Assembly (NCBI RefSeq): GCF_004116455.1
Contig: NZ_PDJU01000001.1
Coordinates: 372,001-436,000, forward strand
Direction of reading: 5' to 3'
DNA from: Arcobacter sp. F155
GTDB taxonomy: Bacteria > Campylobacterota > Campylobacteria > Campylobacterales > Arcobacteraceae
Length of the DNA: 64,000 nt
Position numbers and translations under genes: made by a program. Under the pieces are notes generated by a model, which was given only the letters and a program-made list of their open reading frames with translations, did no database searches and was not told where the DNA came from. Position 1 is the stretch's first letter; every line of letters starts with the position of its first letter. This document shows, one piece after another, positions 51,164 through 59,023 of this stretch.

Positions 51164-51232
51164 AAAACATAAAGAAATCTTTCTTTATGTTTTTGATTTA
51201 TAAAGTATTTAAGAAAGTATTTTATAAATCAA
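51164..51232 (+). repeat. Two tandem inverted repeats downstream of soxB
   Basis: First, AAAACATAAAGAA (51164-51176) pairs with TTCTTTATGTTTT (51181-51193), which ends in Ts and could terminate. Second, TTGATTTATAAA (51193-51204) pairs with TTTATAAATCAA (51221-51232). The stems are AT-rich and perfect. They could stop or attenuate transcription into the next gene. Confidence 0.6.
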
Positions 51233-51246
51233 AAGAAGGACAAAAG

Positions 51247-52047
51247 ATGATTAAAAAGGCGTTTATAGTTCTATTTGCCTGTTTTATATCTACAAATTTA
51301 TTTGCAGACTTTCAAGAGGGTAAAAAACTTTTTGAACAAAAATGTGCTCAATGTCATAAAGGGTATATCTCATTTAAAAAACTAAAAGAGAACTTTTATG
51401 AGAGAAATAATCAATTATTAAAACTAGAAACTCCAACAGAGAATATGCTTGCTTGGGCAATGATGGATAGTAGTAGAAAAATTGGTGACCCAAATGATGA
51501 AGATATGAGGTCAATTGAGATTGAAGAGTATTTAAAAAACTATTTAGAAAAACCAGATAGAAATAATAGTATTTGCGATCAGACTGCTTTAAAGTATTAT
51601 AAAAAGAAAGAGCCAATAAAAATAACAGATGAAGAAGCTGAACTTTTAGCTCAATATTTTATGGGATACAAAGAAGATAGACTTAAGAATATGCCAAAAG
51701 CAAATAAGATTCTAACTTCAAACTATGATGAAAAAGAGATTTTAAAAGAAGCGCAAACAGAAGGAAAACATATTATTGTTTATGCTACTTCTAAAACTTG
51801 TTACTTCTGTAAAAAAATGGAAAAAGATGTATTAAATCAGCAAGATGTTAAAGATATCATGGCAGAAGATTATATTTTCTTAAAAGTTAATGTTGATTAT
51901 GTAAACTTACCTTTTGGTTTAAAAAAGCATTTTAAAGGGATGACTCCTACATTTTTTGTATTAACTTCAGGTGGAGAGTTATTAAATACTTATCCTGGAG
52001 CTTGGATTAAAAGTGATTATTTACAAATTTTAAAAGAGAATCTATAA
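51247..52047 (+). CDS. Periplasmic cytochrome c / thioredoxin fusion (SoxW-like)
   Basis: This 266-residue protein is started at the ATG after AAGGA at 51237; an upstream in-frame stretch covers hairpins and is rejected. A signal peptide (about 20 residues) leads a small cytochrome domain with CAQCH at 33-37. A thioredoxin-like domain follows with redox motif CYFC at 185-188 (TSKTCYFCKKMEKDVL, and MTPTFFVL with the cis-proline). Fusion of an electron carrier with a thiol reductant suggests a role in keeping SoxY reduced; that is inference. Confidence 0.87.
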   Translation: MIKKAFIVLFACFISTNLFADFQEGKKLFEQKCAQCHKGYISFKKLKENFYERNNQLLKLETPTENMLAWAMMDSSRKIGDPNDEDMRSIEIEEYLKNYLEKPDRNNSICDQTALKYYKKKEPIKITDEEAELLAQYFMGYKEDRLKNMPKANKILTSNYDEKEILKEAQTEGKHIIVYATSKTCYFCKKMEKDVLNQQDVKDIMAEDYIFLKVNVDYVNLPFGLKKHFKGMTPTFFVLTSGGELLNTYPGAWIKSDYLQILKENL

Positions 52048-52050
52048 TTT

Positions 52051-52491
52051 ATGATTATTGGTAAAGTAATAGGTACTTTTAGTGCTAAAAAGGGTGATAG
52101 TGGACTTCCTAGACCAAAGGTTGATAGTTTAAAACTAATAGAGGGGTTTGGAATAGAAGAAGATAAGTTTGCTGGAAAAGACTTAGAAAAAACAGTAATG
52201 ATAGTAGGGCAATACAGTTACGATATCTCTTCAAAAGAGGGAATTAATATCCAAGCTGGCTCTTTAGGTGAAAATATTTTATTTGATTTTAATCCACATG
52301 ATTATAGTGTAGGAACTAAGTTTAAAATAGGTGAAGCAGTTATACAAATAACTGAAAACTGTACCATTTGTAATCATTTAGCAGTATTTGGTAAAAAGTT
52401 ACCAGAAATCGTAAAGGATTGCAGGGGTATTTATTGTACTATTATAAATAATGGAGTTATAAAAAAAGATGACTCTGTAGAGTTAATATAA
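52051..52491 (+). CDS. MOSC-domain protein
   Basis: This 146-residue protein is of the MOSC (molybdenum cofactor sulfurase C-terminal) beta-barrel type: VDSLKLIEGFGIEEDKFAG, AGSLGENILFDF and a conserved cysteine in ENCTICNHLAVFGK. No signal peptide is visible, so it is cytoplasmic, unlike its neighbours. MOSC proteins bind sulfur or molybdenum cofactor. The gene starts three bases after the cytochrome-thioredoxin gene. Its link to SoxC's cofactor or sulfur is speculative. Confidence 0.88.
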   Translation: MIIGKVIGTFSAKKGDSGLPRPKVDSLKLIEGFGIEEDKFAGKDLEKTVMIVGQYSYDISSKEGINIQAGSLGENILFDFNPHDYSVGTKFKIGEAVIQITENCTICNHLAVFGKKLPEIVKDCRGIYCTIINNGVIKKDDSVELI

Positions 52492-52501
52492 AGGATATAT
52501 A

Positions 52502-52942
52502 ATGAAAAGAATTTTTATTTTAATGTTTGCATCAGCACTATTTTTATTTGCAAAATCAGAGTTTAGTGAGCCACATCCTACATTTGATGAGCCAAGAAAA
52601 GTAGCTATTCAACTTTATGATTCTGACTTGGAAAAAGTAAATCATAATCTTAGTACGATTTATAACATTTTAAAAGAGTACCCAGCAGAATCACTAAAAG
52701 TAGTTGTTATTGCCTATGGAAATGGGGTAAGAGCTTTAAAAACAGATTATGATGCAGCTACTCTTAAAAGAATCAAGTCTTTAGTTGAGTATGATGTAGA
52801 GTTTATAGTTTGTAAAAACACTATGGAAACTATGAAGTGGACAGAAGATGATTTTATTGATGATGCAAGTTTTGTTCAAGCAGGAATAGTAGAATTAATA
52901 GAGAGACAAGTTGATGGCTATATTGGAGTTATAGCTTACTAA
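52502..52942 (+). CDS. Secreted DsrE/F-like protein
   Basis: This 146-residue protein has a signal peptide of about 17 residues (MKRIFILMFASALFLFA) and a DsrE-type fold: KVAIQLYDSDLEKVNHNLSTIYNIL, then VVVIAYGNGVRAL, and a cysteine in VEFIVCKNTMETM at the site used by DsrE family members to carry sulfur. Most DsrE proteins are cytoplasmic; this one is exported, fitting a periplasmic sulfur-carrier role. AAGGATAT precedes the start. Confidence 0.87.
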   Translation: MKRIFILMFASALFLFAKSEFSEPHPTFDEPRKVAIQLYDSDLEKVNHNLSTIYNILKEYPAESLKVVVIAYGNGVRALKTDYDAATLKRIKSLVEYDVEFIVCKNTMETMKWTEDDFIDDASFVQAGIVELIERQVDGYIGVIAY

Positions 52943-52962
52943 TTTCATAAAAGGAGTTTACA

Positions 52963-53754
52963 ATGTTAAAGAAGATTTTTACGACAGGATTTTTATCATT
53001 AGCTTTAGCTACAACTGTTTATGCAGCTAATGTTAGTAAAGAGCAGTGTGAATCAAAAGAGGGAAGCTTTATTTACGCAGGAAATGAGTGTATTGAGTAT
53101 AAAGCCTTTGAATCTGAAGACAATGAAGTTATTACTGTAATTGTTCATGGAACTTGGGATTTAGGAACAAATACTCTTGGTAGATATGCTCCTTTTGCAG
53201 AAACTATGAATATGATAACAGATTTAACAACTATTGCAGTTGCTCTTCCTGGGTATTCAGATTCATCAACAAACAACTTAAAACCATTAGCAAGTAAAGA
53301 AGTTAAAAATTTAGCAGCTAAAAAAGAGTATGTTGAATTTTTAGGAGAATTAGTTTCTTCTTTAAAACAGAAGTACAATGCGCAAAAAGTTAACTTTATC
53401 GGTCATAGTGCAGGGGCAATGATGGGTGCAACTTTAATTGGTACAAAGCCTGATTTAATTCAAAATATTGCTTTAGCTGGTGGAAGATATGATATTCATA
53501 AAGTAAGTGATGAAAAAGATTTAATCTCAATGGTTGATGTATTAGATAATATAAATAAAGATACTAAAATCTTATTTATTTATGGAACTGAAGATAAAAT
53601 TTCAAAACCAGAAGTTACTACAAGTTTTTATGAAATAGCTAAAAATAAAGGCTTAAATGTAAAACTAGTAAAAGTAGAAGGTGCAGCTCATATTGATTTA
53701 GATATGACAGATACTGCTACAGAAGCTACTGTAGAGATGTTTGAAGAGGAATAA
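52963..53754 (+). CDS. Secreted alpha/beta hydrolase
   Basis: This 263-residue protein has a signal peptide of about 21 residues (ending VYAAN). It has the nucleophile elbow GHSAG (NFIGHSAGAMMGATL), catalytic-acid region FIYGTEDKISKPE and late histidine GAAHIDL, making a complete Ser-Asp-His triad. Substrate is not assignable. It is the last gene of the plus-strand sox series, ending EEE in the arm of a shared terminator. It may only be co-transcribed. Confidence 0.85.
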   Translation: MLKKIFTTGFLSLALATTVYAANVSKEQCESKEGSFIYAGNECIEYKAFESEDNEVITVIVHGTWDLGTNTLGRYAPFAETMNMITDLTTIAVALPGYSDSSTNNLKPLASKEVKNLAAKKEYVEFLGELVSSLKQKYNAQKVNFIGHSAGAMMGATLIGTKPDLIQNIALAGGRYDIHKVSDEKDLISMVDVLDNINKDTKILFIYGTEDKISKPEVTTSFYEIAKNKGLNVKLVKVEGAAHIDLDMTDTATEATVEMFEEE

Positions 53755-53766
53755 TTACTCCTCTTC
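53743..53766. terminator. Shared terminator hairpin between convergent genes
   Basis: GAAGAGGA (53743-53750) pairs with TCCTCTTC (53759-53766). The two arms encode the final Glu codons of the hydrolase and, on the other strand, of the MBL-fold protein. Confidence 0.6.
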
Positions 53767-54678
53767 ATAAAACTCTAGTTCATTGTATGCATCAAATACA
53801 TTTCTAGAGTTTAACTCTTCATATAAAGCTTTATCTTTAAACTCTTCCATTTTAATATGTTTTGTTACCTCAGCTGAACCAATTTCTTCCTCAACAGCTT
53901 CTAAAACTCTTTGTTTTAATAGTGTAAAGTATTGTTTTGTTTCATTTATGGCATTTTTACTTGTATCATGACCGTGCCCAGGAATTAGGTTTTTATAATC
54001 CATTTTTTCCATCATTTCAACAGCTTTAAGTTGACCAATAACTGAGCCATTTCTATTAGAAGTAATTCTTCCATTCATAACTAAATCACTAGAAAATAGT
54101 GTTTTATTTGAAGGGATATATACAAATAAGTCATCACTAGTATGAGCTTTTTTCCCTACAGGAATAATTTGAACTTCCATATCATCAACTTTAATAGAAG
54201 TTGCTTCTTTAATCTCATGTTCTACTCTTACTATTTTTGTATTTTTAATAGCATCTTTAGGAAGCATTTTAAACATTCTTGTTTTAGAGCCTTCCTTATA
54301 GTTTTTATTTATACTTGAAGAACCAATTATTTTTGCATCAAACTTCTCTTTATAAAATGAAGCACCTAACCAGTGGTCATCATGTTCATGTGTTAAAAAA
54401 ACTGTTTTAACTGGAAGTTTTTTTATCTCACTCATTTTTTCATATGCTTGTTTTGCTAATTCATAAGTAGCTCCTGCATCTACTAAAAGGTAGCTTTTGC
54501 CAGTACTTACAAAACAGTGATTTGACATAAATCCACCATTGTGTTTTGAAGGTGCTTCAAGCTTTCCTAAAAAACACCATGTATTATCATTGATTTTTTT
54601 TGGTTCTAGCTTATAATCAAATGCAAAAACTGATGTACTTAAGCCTAAAGCAACGATACTTGAAATAATCTTTTTCAT
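53755..54678 (-). CDS. Secreted metallo-beta-lactamase-fold hydrolase (SoxH-like)
   Basis: This 307-residue protein has a signal peptide of about 20 residues (ending VFAF) and the metal-binding motif HEHDDH at residues 97-102, with later KKAHTSDDL and PGHGHD ligands. This is the MBL fold seen in SoxH and in quinoprotein-associated hydrolases. It faces the sox genes in the opposite direction. The substrate is unknown; a glutathione persulfide dioxygenase-type or thiol-ester hydrolysis role is possible. The C-terminal tail is acidic, EFYEEE. Confidence 0.88.
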   Translation of the reverse strand: MKKIISSIVALGLSTSVFAFDYKLEPKKINDNTWCFLGKLEAPSKHNGGFMSNHCFVSTGKSYLLVDAGATYELAKQAYEKMSEIKKLPVKTVFLTHEHDDHWLGASFYKEKFDAKIIGSSSINKNYKEGSKTRMFKMLPKDAIKNTKIVRVEHEIKEATSIKVDDMEVQIIPVGKKAHTSDDLFVYIPSNKTLFSSDLVMNGRITSNRNGSVIGQLKAVEMMEKMDYKNLIPGHGHDTSKNAINETKQYFTLLKQRVLEAVEEEIGSAEVTKHIKMEEFKDKALYEELNSRNVFDAYNELEFYEEE

Positions 54679-54759
54679 CTTTATCCTTATTTGTTTTTCT
54701 TATATTTCTTCATGAAGTATTTTAGTAAATCTAAGGTATAATTAGCATTAATATTGTAA

Positions 54760-54765
54760 TATAAT
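54760..54765 (+). promoter_or_regulatory. -10 promoter element for the HD-GYP-like gene
   Basis: TATAAT at 54760-54765 predicts a start near 54772, 16 bases before the ATG of the next gene. A second TATAAT lies at 54737-54742. Confidence 0.5.
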
Positions 54766-54787
54766 CAACAAATTTTTAGGAATATTT

Positions 54788-55948
54788 ATGGATAAAAAAA
54801 GACAAATGAATTTCAATCTAAATAATTTTTTATTGTCATTATCAAATGCATTTGATGAAGTAGAATCAAGATATTTTAATACAAGTAAAAACCACTCTAA
54901 AAGAGTTGCCTATTTAAGTTTAAAGTTTGCCTTAGAGTTTAACTATAAACAAGATGCTTTATTTGATATTTGTGCTTATTCTTTGATGCATAATATAGCT
55001 TTATCACAAGCAAAAGAGGATAAAGAAAAGTTTTGTAACTTGGCAAATGAATACGCGATGAAACTTCCTTTTGATTTTAAAGAGCAAAAAGATGTTTTAA
55101 AGTATCAGTATGAAAGTTTTGATGGAAGTGGACCTTTTAATCTAAAAGAGTATGATATTCCATTATTCTCACAGTTTATCTACTTTGCAAACCATATAGA
55201 TACAAAATTTGATTTAAGTAAAAACTCTGTAGAAAATAGAACTAAAATACTAGCTTATATAAAAGATAAAGAGAATATACTTTTTTCAAGTGATTTAGTT
55301 GAGTGTTTCGAAGAGTTTGCTCAAACTCAAAGCTTTTGGCTTGATTTACAAAATGAAAATGAGTTACTTACTTTTATTTTTTCTACACTACAAGACAAAA
55401 CTATAGTTTTAGATTTTGAAGAGCTTTTAGAGATTACTTCTATCTTTACACTATTTACTAATGAAAATCTAAATATCATAGAAAATGCATCTAGAGTTGC
55501 TGAATTCTATAACTTTGAACACAAAGATAAACAGACATTTATGATTGCAGCTTCTTTATGTAATATTGGAAAACTTTATATTGACGAAAAAATACTAAAT
55601 AAGCAAAACTCTTTAGATGATAATGAATATGAAGAAATAAAAGCTTATCCATACTATATAAAAAAAGTCTTATCAAATATTATTGGTTTTAATGATATCT
55701 GTTCATACGCTTATAAGGTACAAGAACAAATTGATGCAAATGGATATCCTTTTAGCTTAGAAGCAAAGGATTTAAGTCTAAAAGATAGAAGTCTAGCTTT
55801 AGTTAATATATATACTGCATTAACAAGTAATAAACCATATAGAAAAGCTTATACTAGAAAAGAAGCTTTTGATATCTTAGAGCAAATGGCAAAAGAGAAT
55901 AGGGTAGATGAAACTATTGTCAATGATTTTAAAGAGATTTTTAAATAG
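54788..55948 (+). CDS. Tandem HD/HD-GYP-like protein with degenerate metal-binding motifs
   Basis: This 386-residue cytoplasmic protein is built from two HD-type halves (about 1-210 and 220-386). The first HD position reads MHNIALSQ (H68-N69) and the second LCNIGKLY (C258-N259), so both lack the metal-binding His-Asp pair. GYP is kept at 319-321 (DANGYPF), with the downstream LVNIYTALTSNKPYRKAYT typical of HD-GYP proteins. It may bind cyclic di-GMP without hydrolysing it, or act as a scaffold. Promoter elements lie upstream. Confidence 0.8.
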   Translation: MDKKRQMNFNLNNFLLSLSNAFDEVESRYFNTSKNHSKRVAYLSLKFALEFNYKQDALFDICAYSLMHNIALSQAKEDKEKFCNLANEYAMKLPFDFKEQKDVLKYQYESFDGSGPFNLKEYDIPLFSQFIYFANHIDTKFDLSKNSVENRTKILAYIKDKENILFSSDLVECFEEFAQTQSFWLDLQNENELLTFIFSTLQDKTIVLDFEELLEITSIFTLFTNENLNIIENASRVAEFYNFEHKDKQTFMIAASLCNIGKLYIDEKILNKQNSLDDNEYEEIKAYPYYIKKVLSNIIGFNDICSYAYKVQEQIDANGYPFSLEAKDLSLKDRSLALVNIYTALTSNKPYRKAYTRKEAFDILEQMAKENRVDETIVNDFKEIFK

Positions 55949-55971
55949 TAAATCAAATTAATGATTTACTA
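55946..55971. terminator. Shared terminator hairpin between convergent genes
   Basis: TAGTAAATCA (55946-55955) pairs with TGATTTACTA (55962-55971) around AATTAA. It overlaps the stop codons of both neighbours and is symmetrical. Confidence 0.6.
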
Positions 55972-56649
55972 TTCTGAAGTTGTTGTTAGATTTAACATTT
56001 TCCAAGAATACATTCCACCTCTATACCAAGAGATTTTTTCTTCTGGATAACCAATTTTTATAAGGTTTTCAATAGCGAAAGTTGATTGTGGACACCATAC
56101 TCCATTACAAAATAGAACTAACTCTTTAGCCTGTGTGAAATCATATTTTCCTTTTGATACTTCTTTAACTCCAATCATATCAAGAACATCATAGAAATCA
56201 TCAGGGTATTTGTCTTTATTAAAGTAAGTAAATGGAATATTTTCAGCAGTTGGTATACTCATTTGTAAGAACCAATCAGGAAGCCTTGCATCAATTAATA
56301 GCATATCATCTCTTTCTTGAGACTCTTTTATGAAGTTAATAACTTCTATTTCTCCAATAGTTTGTATTTTGTCTGTTATTTTCATAGGAGTGATTTTTCC
56401 AACAGTAGTAACAAACTTCTTAACGCATTTTGAAGATAATCCTTCTTTTGCATAGTCTCCTGACCAAATATTTTTAGGATCAGCTCCATTTATTTGTCTA
56501 CACTCTTCATCATGTATTCTTTTTATATTGTATGTTTTTTCATCATACTTAACTTCTACACCATCACCTCTTAAGTTTAACTCACTCGCATTTACTGCTA
56601 AAGTTAGTAATGAAGTAGCTAGGGCTATTTTTAGTGTGTGTTTTAACAT
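55969..56649 (-). CDS. Secreted rhodanese-domain protein (paralog 2)
   Basis: This 226-residue protein has a signal peptide of about 21 residues (ends AVNAS) and a rhodanese-like domain with LLIDARLPDWFLQMSIPTAENIPF, the sulfur loop LVLFCNGVWCPQSTF and SWYRGGMYSW. It shares the C-N-G-x-W-C loop with the sox-cluster rhodanese at 48688. An extra N-terminal region carries cysteines (C49, C74) that may pair. It is monocistronic. Confidence 0.88.
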   Translation of the reverse strand: MLKHTLKIALATSLLTLAVNASELNLRGDGVEVKYDEKTYNIKRIHDEECRQINGADPKNIWSGDYAKEGLSSKCVKKFVTTVGKITPMKITDKIQTIGEIEVINFIKESQERDDMLLIDARLPDWFLQMSIPTAENIPFTYFNKDKYPDDFYDVLDMIGVKEVSKGKYDFTQAKELVLFCNGVWCPQSTFAIENLIKIGYPEEKISWYRGGMYSWKMLNLTTTSE

Positions 56650-56764
56650 TTTAACTCCTTTTTGTTTATTAGAAAATATTATAATAATTTCATATATTTA
56701 AACTTAAAAATATTAAATAATAATTTTCTTAACAAAAGCTAAGTAAATATAACATTACGTGTGG

Positions 56765-56770
56765 TACAAT
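56765..56770 (+). promoter_or_regulatory. -10 element almost on the start of the EamA gene
   Basis: TACAAT at 56765-56770 would start RNA near 56777, only about five bases ahead of the ATG at 56782, so the transcript would be nearly leaderless. Confidence 0.35.
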
Positions 56771-56781
56771 TTGAAAAAAAT

Positions 56782-57675
56782 ATGGAGAATACTATTAAAT
56801 CTCAATCACAAGCTTATAAATTTGCATTAATAGCAGTATTCCTTTGGTCAACAGTTGCTACAGCTTTTAAATTTGCATTACAATATTTATCACCTGAAGA
56901 GTTAGTATTACTCTCTTCTTTAACTTCATTAGCTGCACTGTTTTGTGTGCTAATAATAAATAAGAAACTAAATCAAGTATTACCATATATAAAGAAGAAT
57001 ATAAAATTAGTTTTTATTTTAGGACTTATTAATCCATTTTTATACTATCTAGTTTTATTTAAAGCTTATGATTATTTACCAGCTCAAGAAGCACAAGCTA
57101 TAAATTATACTTGGGCTTTAATGTTAGCATTTCTTTCTGTTCCATTTTTAAAGCAGAAACTTACATTCAATGATATTGTTGCAGGGATTATCTGCTATTT
57201 TGGTGTATTAGTTATATCAACAAAAGGTGAACCTTTTTCTTTAAACTTCTCAAATATAGATGGAGTATTGTTAGCACTATTTAGTACAATTCTATGGTCT
57301 TTATATTGGATATTTAATACAAAAGCAAAAGGTGAGTCAACAGTAATGCTATTTTCTAACTTCTTAGTTGCTACACCAGTTATAATAATATACTTCGTTT
57401 TAACACAACCTCTTAGTGTTCCTAATTCAAGTGGAGTATTAGCAGCAGTTTATGTAGGATTGTTTGAAATGGGTATTACTTTTCTATTTTGGTTAAAAGC
57501 AATGCAAAATGCCCAGAATACTTCAAAGATTGCAAACCTAATTTTTATCTCACCTTTTATGTCCTTAATCTTTATATATTTCATTCTAAATGAAAAGATT
57601 TTTATCTCTACTTTAGTAGGTTTAGCATTCATCATTGTTGGACTACTAATTCAGCAAAAAAAAGCCAAAGAGTAG
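56782..57675 (+). CDS. EamA/DMT-family exporter
   Basis: This 297-residue protein of about ten helices starts YKFALIAVFLWSTVATAFKFALQYLSPEE and ends VGLAFIIVGLLIQQKKAKE, with the EamA repeats between. The start is the ATG giving MENTIKSQ; a GTG seven codons earlier overlaps the promoter element. A ribosome site is not visible. Substrate unknown. It is not closely paired with the two EamA genes at 40057 and 40937. Confidence 0.85.
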   Translation: MENTIKSQSQAYKFALIAVFLWSTVATAFKFALQYLSPEELVLLSSLTSLAALFCVLIINKKLNQVLPYIKKNIKLVFILGLINPFLYYLVLFKAYDYLPAQEAQAINYTWALMLAFLSVPFLKQKLTFNDIVAGIICYFGVLVISTKGEPFSLNFSNIDGVLLALFSTILWSLYWIFNTKAKGESTVMLFSNFLVATPVIIIYFVLTQPLSVPNSSGVLAAVYVGLFEMGITFLFWLKAMQNAQNTSKIANLIFISPFMSLIFIYFILNEKIFISTLVGLAFIIVGLLIQQKKAKE

Positions 57676-57797
57676 CAATAAAATAGCATTTTAAGAAAAT
57701 TACAATAAAATGATATATTAGTTATAATAAATGGTCTTTTTTTAAGTCTTAATTTATTTTTACTGTGAAATAATGAATAGTTTTCAAAAGTCATTAC

Positions 57798-57814
57798 TTT
57801 TAGTACTACTAAAA
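57798..57814. promoter_or_regulatory. Palindrome upstream of livJ, possible operator
   Basis: TTTTAGTACTACTAAAA is a perfect TTTTAGT-N3-ACTAAAA repeat, 65 bases before livJ. A regulator-binding role is possible; there is no T run. Confidence 0.4.
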
Positions 57815-57878
57815 AAACATTAGAAATATTGTTTGGATTTAGACTAGAAAAAGATTTAATTTAAGGAAAGGGGATTAG

Positions 57879-59006
57879 ATGAAATTAACTAAGTTAGCTA
57901 GTGCTTTTGCACTAAGTGCAGCTGTTTGTACTTCAGTATTTGCAGCAGATACAGTTAAGATCGGTGTTCAAGCACCAATTACAGGGAAGTATGCAAATGA
58001 GGGACAAGGTATTGACAACTTTGTTAGACTTATTGTAGATGAAAAGAACAAAGAGGGTGGACTACTTGGTAAAAAGATTGAAGTAGTTACTTGTGATGAT
58101 GAAGCAAAAGCTCAAAAAGCAGCTGTTTGTGCTAAGAAGTTAGCAAATGCAGGTGTTTTTGCTGTAATTGGTTCTTATACTTCAGGAGCAACAGAAGCTG
58201 CTCAAACTACTTATTATAGAAATAAGATTCTTCAAACTTCAGATGGAACTTCAGATTCTTTAATTAAAAGAAAATATTGGACATTCTTTAGAAACTCATT
58301 TCCAAACTCAGCTCAAGGTGAGTTTACAGCAGACTATTTTGTAAATCAAAAGAAATATCAAAGAATTGCAGTATTATCTGATTATTCTTCTTATTCTGAT
58401 GGATTAGCAAACTCTGTAGAGGATTCTATTAAAAAGCTTGGTGGTAATGTAGCATTTAGAGGAAAGATTAAATCTGGTACTCAAAACTTTACAGCTATCT
58501 TAACTAAAATCAAAGCATTAAACCCAGATGTAATTTATTACTCAGGTTACTATACTGATGGTGGACTTTTAAGAGTTCAACAACAACAATTAGGAATTAA
58601 CGCTGACTTTGTTGGTGGTGATTCAAATGATAACCCAGACTTCTTAAAACTTGCAGGAAAAGCTGCAGAAGGTGTTTATTTAGTAAATGTACCAACTCCA
58701 GATATTTTACCTTATGAAGCTGCTAAAAAATACTTAACAGCATATGAAGATAGATTTAACATGAAGCCTCCTTCAATTTGGGCTGTAGTTAATGCAGATG
58801 GTTTAAGAGCAGTTATGGAAGGTGTTGAAAAAACAAACTCATTTGATACTAAAAAGATTTCTGACTATATTAGAAATGATATGAAAGATTTCCCAGGAAT
58901 TACTGGACCATTTAACATTAGAGAAGATGGTGAAAGAGTTGGAGCATCTTTAATGGTGTATCAAATTCAAAATGATGGAAGCTACAAAGTATCATTCAAC
59001 AAATAA
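57879..59006 (+). CDS. livJ: Branched-chain amino-acid-type ABC binding protein
   Basis: This 375-residue periplasmic protein of the LivJ/AmiC family (Peripla_BP_6) has a signal peptide of about 22 residues (ends SVFAAD). The ligand-binding core has VKIGVQAPITGKYANEGQG, GSYTSGATEAAQ and YYSGYYTDGGLLRVQQQQLG. An AAGGAAAGGGG site precedes the ATG. The ligand could be leucine-type amino acids, or another small polar compound in this family. It heads a complete livJHMGF operon. Confidence 0.88.
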   Translation: MKLTKLASAFALSAAVCTSVFAADTVKIGVQAPITGKYANEGQGIDNFVRLIVDEKNKEGGLLGKKIEVVTCDDEAKAQKAAVCAKKLANAGVFAVIGSYTSGATEAAQTTYYRNKILQTSDGTSDSLIKRKYWTFFRNSFPNSAQGEFTADYFVNQKKYQRIAVLSDYSSYSDGLANSVEDSIKKLGGNVAFRGKIKSGTQNFTAILTKIKALNPDVIYYSGYYTDGGLLRVQQQQLGINADFVGGDSNDNPDFLKLAGKAAEGVYLVNVPTPDILPYEAAKKYLTAYEDRFNMKPPSIWAVVNADGLRAVMEGVEKTNSFDTKKISDYIRNDMKDFPGITGPFNIREDGERVGASLMVYQIQNDGSYKVSFNK

Positions 59007-59023
59007 TAAGAGAGCCTAAATAA

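Noticed and set aside
54679-54787. Small protein-coding gene in the gap
   Set aside because: No ORF with a ribosome site; it reads as a promoter region.
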